A DNA stretch of 64,000 nucleotides, taken from positions 434,001 to 498,000 of the forward strand of contig JAWNGF010000002.1 of assembly GCA_037039685.1 (NCBI GenBank). Direction: 5' to 3'. A program made the translations under genes and the position numbers. Of this stretch, positions 8,441-18,448 are shown in pieces. Position 1 is the first letter of the stretch. The number at the start of each line of letters is the position of its first letter. The notes under the pieces were generated by a model. It was not told the DNA's origin and searched no databases. It saw only the letters and a list, made by a program, of their open reading frames with translations. Origin of the DNA: Ceratobasidium sp. AG-K. Its lineage: Eukaryota; Basidiomycota; Agaricomycetes; Cantharellales; Ceratobasidiaceae.

Positions 8441-11400
8441 TTACCCAACAGTCAATCCCCCTGCATCCACCACAGCCTGTAGCTCGAAGGCTTTAACAAG
8501 CCTAGTAGGTGTCAGGAAACTCCCTGATATTCGTCCAGCGGTAGCAGCTGACTGCAACTTGAGAGCCCGAACCATGCTCGACGGTATGGCAATCATCACA
8601 CCTACCGGGTGGAAGACCTGGGACCCGTCATCTGGATCATCTCGTAGTAATACTCGTGCAGCGTAACAATTAGCTTCGTGGGCAATCTCCTCGGCGGACC
8701 TTACGTCCTTTGGTACTCCAGCAAGGCAACGTAACTTAGCCTTAGAATGGCGGTGAATTTAGAATGCGTCCTCCCAACTTATATTTAGAAATCCACTATT
8801 ACCTCGTATAATCTTCATTGGAATTTAAATACAACTTGGTGATGTTCCTCGTGGAGGTTAGCAACAGGCTTCGGTCAGGGTTGAGCAAATACGTGGAACT
8901 TGGGTGCTCCTGGATATTTCTCAACGATTTTCGAGTTTGACCTTCTGATCGACTGTAATGATGATACTCGTTGAAAGACAATTTGGTCGGGCACAATGCT
9001 TCTTAGCTGAGGTTCACGCAAGCCCTAATTCAGCTGATTGACCCAGGAATGAAACGAGAGCAGCCTACCTTGGAGCAGCGGGACAAAATTCCCCTCCCCC
9101 CAGTAAATGCAGTAATCAACGAACGCATTGTGCAACTGAGTCGGTAGCTTCTTGCAATTGTACGACAGCAGTAGAATAGCAGGTCCCCGATAAACGAGGA
9201 ATTGTAGTGCCGCATCTTCGCACGATTGATCGTCGTGCACCAGGTCTGGAGTTATGACCAAACGCAATTTCGCGAGGCTACGATTTGAGTAGCAGTTCTC
9301 AGAATAAACTCACATTATTATTTCCCGAATCTACTAGTACTCCCAGTAGCTTATAAATAGACCCGATGCTACATTCTCGACGAATAAAATAGGTTACTTT
9401 GCCTCGGTTGTTGTAGCCAGGAGGCTTATTAGAGGAATAGAGTTAGGCACCTCCTGCAAAACAAAGTGCATGAGGCCTGGAGTTGGTTGGAAGATTCTTG
9501 AAGTACTGGTAAGGTTTGCGCTATCCTGTCCAGGACCTGTAAGCCCAAAGCTAGCAGTGTTTTGAGGTCTTGCATCTGAACTATTAAGGGGCCAAACGCA
9601 AACCTCGGCCTGAAGGCTGGTGGTACCTGATAAGGAAGATTGCGAGACATAACTTCTGCTCCCACATCTTGCCAGCTACTTGGAGCTAAATACACGGATT
9701 CATCCCACAAATCACCCGACGTGCTGGTTTAAAGCGATAGGCGAGATACACACGGGTCGTGAATTTCAGAATGATTTAAGCCAGCTCCGACAAAACTCAC
9801 TTTGGATTCGTTAAGCCGGGGGGTTCCGCAAAGGTAGGAATAAATCTATTATTACTCGGAGACCATTGGCCAATGTCAGCAAGGCTTTCTTGAAAAAGTC
9901 TAGGCCGCGAGGGACTCAAGGTGCTGTGCGTACTTGTTCCTCGTTCCAATTGGAACGCGACGCAAATTAGCTGGGTAGCCCTGGGGCGAAAACTCGCAAT
10001 GGCGTTGTATCGGGATTGACGAAATGAATCTTCGAGTGCGAAGGTATATGGTTGATATCCGAGCTTGACTTTACGTGAAGCAACCCTTCCTCGACGGCCG
10101 ACTAAAGCCCATTATGCACTACGAATCCGGCTGATACTTCGGGTAGATTGGCTTGCGCTGGGTCAGAGTGGGGAGGTTCATCGGGATATCGAAGCACTTC
10201 AAGGAGATGGGTATTTGCACGATACACTAGGTCGCTTGGAGTCCAAGAACGAACATATCGACGTCCCCGAGTTCCATGTGAGGCGATCGAATCCTATTGC
10301 TGTGGTAAGTTTTCGTAGCGCCGTTTTCCTCGGTGTCTTACTGGATAAATCTTCTCCTTCATATGGATGAGTATCAGGTCGAGTTTATCATTCAACCCTG
10401 TACGCAAGGCACCGACGGATTGCCTAAGCGAGTCCACATGCCCGGCCATGGCTTTGCTGCATATCCAACAGGGTATGAATCCTCATCGACAGAATATGCT
10501 AGAAGTATATTATGTTGTGCTTCATGAGTTTTCCGCTGCTCGTCAACTACACGAGTTAGTAAAGACCGGCCACGAGTATAGGTCTAATCTTACACTTTCG
10601 CCCGTCAACTGGTAGTCCAACATGAATAACCCAAGAGTCCGCATCCCTTAGCTTGATTTCCGGGCATATAGTCTCAGGGAGTAACAGTACTCCTTTTTTC
10701 ACTTCGAGGAAGGCTTTTCCAATACTCTCATCTGTAGTTCAGCAGGAGCTGTCATGGTCACAGCATAAGTCGGCGATCCAGTGACATCGTTGATCTAGTA
10801 TCCGAATTCCGGTGTTAGAAGTAGTACGCAGGGTGCTAAGGCAGTAAGCACAAGCTTTTTATACATATTGAAAGTTGAAATACTACAATTCATATAGCAT
10901 ATTGCTTTAAAGCCCTCGCGGGCGTGGAGTTATGAGCAGACGAAGGGCACAACATCAGCTTCATTATTTACCAATTTGTTAATCAAGTGGCGTACCCGTG
11001 AGTACAGTCTACCATATTCAACAGCTATACATACTGGTAACCTTGATTAAGCTCGGTCACCACATCGCCGAAGGTCCTCGCCGGGACGGTCGGGGGCTGA
11101 TGGGTTGGGTCAAATCGCAGTTATTCAAGTGAAATTGGTTCAGAGCCACACGAAGCCTGATCCGCGCCTGTAATCCTGTTGCTCGTCACCTGTCTATTCG
11201 ACTCGATCACGGAGATTTGATCCTCATTCATTAAGTCTGATGAGTGGACAAGAGTAAATATGGTACACCCTCAGTGGTCAATTTACAATGCTACACACCG
11301 AGTCGATAGTAGTCTGGGTCATCTGGGTTTGTGTACTCTGTATCCTCAGAATAAACCGAACTCGCTATCTTCGCTAGTGCTCCAGCTTCGCAGGATCCCC

Positions 11401-11654
11401 GGGCGCCTCGTCTGTCGTGGATGATTCCGAGCCAGATTCATACAATACAATCGGAGCAGGTCCTATGGGTATCGGTGCGGGTAGCGTTGACCTGGATTCA
11501 TGGGCGAGTACCTCTAAAGAAATGTATTCGCAGCGGTTGATACTGCCTGCGCAACATCTGGAAGAGTGGCCACTGCTTCAGCCAGGCGCTGGGCAGCGTA
11601 CGCGATTGAAGAACTGGAGTGAATAACGGGCATATTTGTGAATATTGTTTCCAT
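8441..11654 (-). pseudogene. PHL2: helicase-like gene, block A, broken copy
   Basis: This is the block A counterpart of PHL5. It starts at 11654 with the alanine-rich helix (AAQRLAEAVATL). One T is missing in the run before CTTTAGAGG, so the frame hits a stop at NTFL; PHL5 keeps the base. TAA at 10930-10932 breaks the module 1 strand where PHL5 reads FVCALLHTRE. Both helicase-like modules can be followed: LLLPE with a GLP variant of the GWP motif near 10.65-10.7 kb, and YRGPAILLLSYNCKKLPTQL near 9.1-9.2 kb. The end (LKAFELQAVVDAG-like, stop at 8441) matches PHL4 better than PHL5. Confidence 0.75.
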
Positions 11655-11949
11655 CGTATGGTTCAATTAGTTATAGTAGCTGCTGCACCAATAACGGGTT
11701 GTTTCGATAAGTGAACAAATCTTGCTGGTAGTGGCTAAGTCAAAATAACTGGCGTGTAACTTTGTTACGTAAGCCTCACCAGGTATCGGAGATGTTGACT
11801 TACAAATTAGCTTGGAGGTGTGGACCTTGCCGCAGACTATAATATCTCATTATCACGGGACTTGTCCGGACTACCTCATTATATATTTACTTATATTACG
11901 TGCTTGTACGGTATACGCGATGGAGATCGGGGATTCAAATATTGGAACG

Positions 11950-14832
11950 CTACTTTACGCGTAAAATCCGGGCTTGTACAGCTGGCTGTAGTTTCATGGA
12001 TCGCATGAACCCTTCTGAAATCCTTATATCCCCTGTATCGCTTCGCTTTCGTAGCACTTCTCCTGAGAATGCGTTTGCTCGGGTAGCGAGCTCAATGGTG
12101 GTCCAATTCTTAACCTTGTATGGTCCCGCACCATGATACATGATCCATTCCTTTCCACGATGTGAGTTTCCTGTCATATTGCCGGAACTCAGGGAGATTA
12201 CGCACCATAAAGCATCCATTGAGGGATTTTTCAGTCGCCTTGCTGAGTACTATCTCCCATTGCCGTACGGTTGCGTTGAGCGTCACGGGGGCCAGTGTGC
12301 CGCGCGCGAGATTCAATTGCAGGGGACCAAAGAACCTCTCTAGTTCGGGGATCATTGCGTGCTCCAACCGCGTCATGATGAAAGAGAGATGAGTGGCAGC
12401 GGAGCCCATGTCAACTTGTTGTCTGTCTATGGTATTGAATTTCAGTCCCATTAGCCTTGCCTCGTGCGATGATTGCCTATGCTAGCTTACATAGATCTGG
12501 TTTCCCCGCCCACCCAGAGTGAATGATTCGGTGTATCTGCTTGGAACGGAGCTCGGCACGTAGTGGCAGAAGGTAATTGCAGAATATGATGCAGCCGTTT
12601 GAAGATTCAAGGGCTTTTAGTGCGCCTTGTAGAACAGTCGAGTTAGTTGAAACCACAAACACAGGCTTGGAAGTCATTTCTTGGATCTAAAGGTAAAAAA
12701 ATACACATACGCAAAGCTGTTTGAACTCGACCAAGTTGACTGAGCGCGAGAGGTGCCTACCTGAAGTGCTAAGGTTTGCATCATCCCAGGAACCTTCACA
12801 TAGCATATCACGTTCTTGTATGCCTCGTCCTTGGCGAGCATGCAGATTGTCGGTATGACGTGGAAGTCATCAGGTACGACATAATACTCGTCCGAGGAAG
12901 TTGGGCCTGATGCATGAGATTTGCCTTTGGCAGTCCTGCCGCTTTAAACCCATTCAGGCGCGAGAACTGGACCATGGAGGGGATGACTTACTCTCTCAAT
13001 GATTGGGGGGCTGGCTTGATTTCCGAGGGATTTACCGGAGGGGTGTTTTTCTGAGCATTAGTACCTGTCGTGTTCAGGCTCGCAGTCGCGACAGTAGGAA
13101 TGGGGCCTGGTACCTCGGACTCATTGGTAAGTTTGCTCACTTGGCTATCGACGGCTGTAAGCTAAAACGATCATACTTCAGGTAGTGGCATTCTCTTACA
13201 GTTCAGGGTTGTCTGATTTAGTGATGCTAGGGTGAGTAGAAGAATGATTGAGACCAGAGCCACTGTCAACTAGGTTTAGGATGCCTTTCTTTACGGCTGA
13301 ATCAAGCCCATTTTGGGTAACAAATTCCTGGGAGACTGGTGGAAGTGAGGATTGGGATGGGTCTTCCGCCTGATAATGAAGGACTTCCAACAGATACAGA
13401 TTAGCACGGTAAACAAGGTTGATTGGGTTCCATAGATCGACACGTCGTTTTCCATGCGGGCCATGAGTTTCGAGCCAGTCCTGCAATCAGTAATTTAGAG
13501 GGGTCGCCTGCATTGCGGCGAGCGAACGTACAAGATAGCAACGTTCCTTGACGCCTTGCGGGGTCTCCGACAAGGCGAATTCAACTTTTGGAGATAAACT
13601 TGATATTGCGTCCGCAACCGCATCCTCACGCTCGTTAGGCCAGGGCGTAGTGAGACCCAAAATTTGTTGGCACGATTTATACATAGCCTGGTCTTCCCTG
13701 CATGCAACTAAAATTGAATGGGGGGCGCCATGTTGTTCAACTTGGGAACGATCTACCACATTGGTTCAGTAAAAAGAAATTACGAATTACGCATATTGTA
13801 ACGACTAATTTATGCCCGAGTGATTCGACTCGACTTACATCGCTCTGCGCTGGACGGCCAGCCTACGTGAACCACGCAAAACTTGCTACTTGTTTCGACA
13901 GTCACTTCTGGACCAGCAAGCTCAGGAAGTAGTAGTATAGCTTCTGCCTGTCGATCAAAGGCTTTGTATGTTCGGTCATCCTTGCGAAGGCTAGTTACAG
14001 CATATACCGACGATTCGGTCACAGATTTAATCTGTTCTTTGGTGTTAGGGTGTACATGTCAAACAATGTCGTACCCACAATCTTTTGATACATCATCATT
14101 GAAGGCAGAGGGCAATGCATGAAGCAAATAAGCTTGTCGTAATTCTGGGCAAGCGCACACACGACGGGCAGGACATCTGCTTCAAGGTCAACTAATAGGT
14201 GGCTTTGAAGCCGCTTTTGACGTATCCCAGATACATCCTGGGGGGCTCCGGTGGAGGATGGTAACCTAAGAGATAGTTTTGGTGATGAGTCAGGACGGGA
14301 TGGATAGACAGACCGTTCAGAAGACTCGACGAGCAGGGATTTTGGTTGATCTGGGCTGGGTGCCGAAACGGGGCCAGGATAGTTGCCGTTAGTTTTCTCG
14401 GGTTGGTTTGTGCTGCCTCGTTCTTGGCCTTCATCTTCGCCTTGAATTCGTACGATTAAGTGTCCACTTACAGTAAAGCGTGAAATCAAACTAACCAGAA
14501 ACGGAAGAATCGACTTCCGAACCACTGTGATATCCTTCCGTATAGTCCACTAGAGGCTTGCTACTAGAATGCGAATTCCTAATCTGTTCGCGGCTTTCTT
14601 GGTTGGTCTGGTTGACGGCAGATTGCTGACTCTGGGCGGAGGACGCCAGGGTTCTGCCTAAATCCGAGTTTACGGACCTACACCTAGAGATTTGTCGGAG
14701 TTGCTCTACTTCGAGACTTGCACTAGAGAACGCTTCTGCAGCTTTGGCCATCGCATGAGCCGCGGTTGAGAGAATATCAGCAGCCTCAGCAAAACACTGC
14801 AAGGCATGGTTGAATTTAGGTAATTCCATCAT
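11950..14832 (-). CDS. PHL3: two-module helicase-like protein, block A
   Basis: Multi-exon gene starting MMELPKFNHALQC, with an alanine-rich helix (AEAADILSTAAHAMAKAAEA). Module 1 has EADVLPVVCALAQNYDKLIC and MHCPLPS, then AILLLPELAGPEV and CVVHVGWPSS (about 13.9 kb), then LTTPWP, WLETHGPHG and NLVYRANLYLLEVLHY. Module 2 has FHVIPTICMLAKD, VFVVSTNSTVLQ, GCIIFCNYLLPLRAEL and IHRIIHSGWAG (12.48-12.68 kb). It ends with FMRSMKLQPAVQARIL and a stop at 11950. The layout equals a helicase RecA2 domain (motifs IV and V), with no Walker A, DExD box or HRxGR. I saw no stop in the exons checked. Function unknown. Exon borders are approximate. Confidence 0.65.
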
Positions 14833-15645
14833 CAGAAACTACCAGAAGAGTTGAGATAGTGTGCTCTGTGGCGCGCTCAAGTATAGTGTATTGACAGATA
14901 TACCAGAATGGTCGCCAGGCAAGCGTGTCACAGCATAGCATGTGGCAAATCTTATTGGTAAGCGAAAGCCGCATTTTCGGTGGAACAAAGGCCGCTGGTT
15001 ATGAAATGAGCTGAGCGACGGGCGCCAAAGTGGAATATTTTTTTTGAATACATATTTAACGAGCTACATGAACACGAGGTCAAACCGCTCAGAACAAGCC
15101 AAGCCGAGACAGAAACGCGAGAAGAGAAGAACAAACAGAAAAAACAGGCGGGAAGGTGACAGTTAATACATGGGTGCAAGAAAGACAGTCAAAGCGGGAC
15201 CCGAGAAAACCAAATCAGAAGCGTCTACGAAAAGCGTCCGAGTGTGAAAGGAAATGAACCAGAGTCATAAGACCTTTTTTCGAGTTAAAAAGGACAGATA
15301 GTGAGAAGAATGAAGATGCACGGCGAGGCCAAAGTGCAATAGTTTGAAACCGTTTCCATAAGTTTCCACATAGTGTGGTCTTTTGAGCACTACGATTCCC
15401 AAACTTCCTCATGTAGAGACCCAGTTTCCGTTAATACACGAGACATTTCACGGAAAAATTATTAATTGTGACTCGTCCATGACATCACCACGGTCATACA
15501 TTGCTATTGTGTCGTCACTTCAAACTTGCGACTGAAACACCAAAGCCATTCTTAGTGAGCCGTACTAGGATGTCGAGCTTGGTCTGGAACCTACCTTTCC
15601 GTTACCTGTATTGATTTGTCCAAACGATAGCTTCACGGTGCAACG
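14833..15645. other. Intergenic region between PHL3 and the small plus-strand gene
   Basis: This stretch of about 0.8 kb is the shared upstream region of PHL3 (leftward) and the gene at 15898 (rightward). It aligns in part with 28071-28590 in block B. I see no further gene. Confidence 0.5.
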
Positions 15646-15878
15646 TGTTGGAATTTCAGTCTCACCGTAAATTTAGTATAGCATATAGTCATGTGACCGG
15701 GATATGTCCGCGTCGGTGTGTTATAGACTCACGTCGTGTCGTGTCAAACCTCAGTACTCTACATCCACGTAGCACGAGCTGAGGTATGGTTTCATTGGGT
15801 TTCTCTCTTATTTATGTCGCCTACAAGCACCTGTAGATATATCTCTTATAGCTCGGCCCAAACGCGCTAATCGCAACA
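15646..15878. mobile_element. Solo copia LTR with CAACG target duplication
   Basis: The 233-bp sequence starts TGTTGGAATTTCAGTCTC and ends CGCAACA. It is flanked by CAACG on both sides (15641-15645 and 15879-15883). Read in reverse complement it matches the copia LTR at 4227-4663, including CTCAGCTCGTGCTACGTGG. The matching place in block B (near 28590) has no insertion, so this landed after the block duplication. It sits 19 bp before the start codon of the next gene. Confidence 0.93.
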
Positions 15879-15897
15879 CAACGGACCCCGGCCCGTT

Positions 15898-16386
15898 ATG
15901 AGCGACGATCGAGTAACGACGCCAAAAGCCAATGACAAAGATTCAAACGCTCCCGCAACCGATTCCACGCCTAATAATGTTCACCCACCCTTCCGGTATG
16001 AGGATCGGAGGCATGGATGTTTTAGCATGACCCCAGACGGGGGCTTCACTTTTACGTTCCCCCACTCGAGCACACACGTCGCCTGGGGAGAACTGGTTCA
16101 TCAATCGATCTCCCGTAGCCAAAAGCCATCAACACCGTTATCGTCCGATGGGGACGACCAAGGTGCAACTCACAAGATCGGCTCCCTAAGGTTGATGACC
16201 GATGAGAGCTTTGAATCTGCCCTGGGTCATATTAACGACCCTCAACGGAATCCATGCCGTTCGAGTCCGAGGGCAGACGACATCGAGGCATGGGTAGAGG
16301 CGTCTAAACAAACGTTAATGAATCTAACAATCAGCAAGGAGATCAGGAGACGGTTGAAAAACAATACAGCGAATAAGTGTGCTTAG
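15898..16386 (+). CDS. Small protein of unknown function, block A copy
   Basis: This frame encodes 162 residues starting MSDDRVTTPKAND. I do not recognise the family. The N-terminal third is polar and probably disordered. The middle holds a well-kept stretch, RHGCFSMTPDGGFTF, and the end holds RADDIEAWVEAS. A paralogue at 28599 keeps these same stretches, both copies stay open through many substitutions, and the differences include whole-codon changes; this supports real coding. No signal peptide or membrane segment is visible. A solo LTR 19 bp upstream may have changed its promoter. The last residues differ from the block B copy. Confidence 0.6.
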   Translation: MSDDRVTTPKANDKDSNAPATDSTPNNVHPPFRYEDRRHGCFSMTPDGGFTFTFPHSSTHVAWGELVHQSISRSQKPSTPLSSDGDDQGATHKIGSLRLMTDESFESALGHINDPQRNPCRSSPRADDIEAWVEASKQTLMNLTISKEIRRRLKNNTANKCA

Positions 16387-16786
16387 TACGTACAGTTGGT
16401 GCTTCCAGCTCGAATTGTGTTGAAGGTGCTTTTCCTAAAGACTGGGTCCTTATTTCTAGACTCCTGTTGGCTATGCTCGTATATGTTAAGTCACTGAGGT
16501 GTAGTGTTCTGGCCCCACAATCCCCTTTACTGGCTTGCTGAATAAATATATTCAGGTAGGCCGTTTCTGATGACCTGCTATGAGACACTCTTTCGCATTG
16601 TGTTCGCTGTCGGTTATTCCGTATCCACGCTCCATGTATGCACCCAGTTCAAGATCACAAATTACCGAAAATGACCGTGCTTCAGAGATAAATGCACTAG
16701 AAGCACCATAGCCGACTGACGAGGGGAGTGAAATTTATTACTAGAGATTAATAGAATAGTAGGAACAAGTTGAATAATCAACTGTC
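16387..16786. other. Intergenic stretch between convergent genes, nothing seen
   Basis: About 400 bp between the 3' ends of the small gene and the ABC transporter remnant. It matches 29079-29606 in block B. No coding or structural signal stands out. Confidence 0.45.
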
Positions 16787-17632
16787 TCAAAATTGCTTGC
16801 CTTCTACGTCCTGTTCCTTCGGTTGTGATGTATTAGAGTTGAGAACGAACAAGCTAAATAAATGCACATTTAGCCACGTGCAAGGAAACCAAAAATAACC
16901 ATTTGTACTCACATCCACATATCGTCCATTTAGTGCCAGCAATTCTAGATGACGGCCACTCTCGATAATTCGGCCGTCCTCGACTACGTGTATCAAATCG
17001 GCGCCCTGGATTGGTGACAGACGATGAGCATCGAAATCGTGGTCCGACCCCCAGAGGCCTTTTCGAGTGATTCTTTGACTGATTTCTTAGATTCAGCGTC
17101 GAGTGCCTATCCAGATTCAATGAGTGAACAAAATTATTGGTTAGCAGGGTGATTCACAGAAGTCGCCTCGTCAAGCAATTCGTTGTAATGCAGGTTGAGT
17201 ACAGTGGGTACCGCCTGTATCTGAGATACTTACGAGAAAAATCTTAGGTTCCGGAGCAACGCTCGGGCGATGCAGATCCTCTGCCGACTCACGAGTGAAT
17301 TTTGCATAAACTTCAAGATGGCTGTCAATCACTCACCTGTCTCTGGCCTCCACTCATCTGAGAACCTTTGAAGCTCATGTTCGTATCGAATCCTTCAGGA
17401 AGTGATTGAATGAACTCCAAAATGCTCGCATCACGGCATGCACGCTCAAGTTGGCCTTGACTAATATCCTCGTCAAGAGTAATGTTTTCCCGAAAAGCAC
17501 CCTGCCAATACGATTAGTTAGCATCATGAAATTAAATATGTTCTCACTCCGTACAGAACGGCGTCTTGTGAAACCAGGGCAAGCTGGCTACGGTACTCGT
17601 CCAATGGTATACCGCGAATGTCCTGGCCATCA
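16787..17632 (-). pseudogene. ABCB transporter 3' fragment (second nucleotide-binding domain), block A
   Basis: This matches only the last part of the complete gene at 29607-34736. It runs from [20 protein letters not shown] (about 17.63 kb), through the signature and Walker B region, to the C-terminus. Lesions relative to block B: the acceptor before the Walker B exon reads TTG instead of TAG; the donor after it reads GTGAAT instead of GTGAGT; one base is missing just before the H-loop (ISIAHR), shifting the frame; and the last acceptor has lost its AG. Similarity to the ABC gene stops sharply near 17632. There is no transmembrane domain, so the fragment cannot encode a transporter. Confidence 0.9.
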
Positions 17633-18448
17633 ATACGCCTACGTGCATGGGGTAGTCCTGATTGCTTCATGCACAGCATATTAATGAGGACGTGTATGGC
17701 ATACCCCATATAGGCCTCCGGAAATGCCTGTACGCGCGACCAGAGCAAACTGCATGTTCACGTACAATGGCCATATGCAAGAACTTGAATTTAAAGCATA
17801 CCAACGAAGAGTTTAGGTGCTATCGGAGCTATTTCATAAAGTGGCCCGTATTATTGCCAGCTTTCGTCACGATTAATCGGGTTGCATTACAATTGGATCA
17901 GCCTTAGTCACTTTCAGTTATACGTACAGTGTATGTATTGGAGCAATTTTGCGAACGTCACACACGATACCTCATTCGAGGAAAGTTTACGAACCAAGTA
18001 CTGATGCTTCGTCGAGCTTAATACATGCTGACAGATTCTGTGGTGTCCCGCAACATGGCCCGCGGAGGTAGCGGAACGGTTTCTGGCCCGCACGAGTCAT
18101 AGCGCCTGGCGCATATAGGCGAGTCATGTGGCTCGACATCTCTTACAATCGACTAACATCACCCCGGCCGCTCCCTCATTCACTCCTTTGGTCCATCTCT
18201 CTCCCCTCTCCCGCTGTTTCCGTCCACCCACCTAACCGTCACTTCTCGGCGAAGGATTGGCCGTCCATCCCGAGTTCCGCTCACGGGCGTCCCTGGTGCA
18301 CCTCTAAAGCCGCCCACGACGACCGCGGGTCCCCACGCAAGACACATTGACTGTCTCGCCTTCATTCCACTACCCACACCTCCCTTTCATGTACGTACAA
18401 ATTCCCTAGTATATACAATTGTTCCCCACCAGTAGATGGCCAGATGAG
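17633..18448. other. Junction region between duplication block A and PHL4, no gene supported
   Basis: This 0.8-kb stretch starts where similarity to the ABC gene ends. A C-rich part at 18150-18390 gives open frames on both strands with no recognisable protein. Near 18420-18450 similarity to the 3' flank of PHL2 begins. Confidence 0.45.

Larger units (their letters stand above)
8540..17632. repeat. Segmental duplication, block A
   Basis: Collinear with block B (21755-30463): PHL2 with PHL5, PHL3 with PHL6, the two small genes, and the ABC transporter end. The match includes introns and intergenic DNA. Block A is about 0.4 kb longer, partly because of the solo LTR. Confidence 0.88.

Noticed and set aside
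13487..14122. PHL3 as an active DEAD-box RNA helicase
   Set aside because: No Walker A, DExD or HRxGR motif exists in any frame of the gene; only RecA2-like segments are present.
18126..18377. Open frames of 74 and 65 codons on opposite strands
   Set aside because: The region is simply C-rich; both frames are low-complexity and match nothing nearby.
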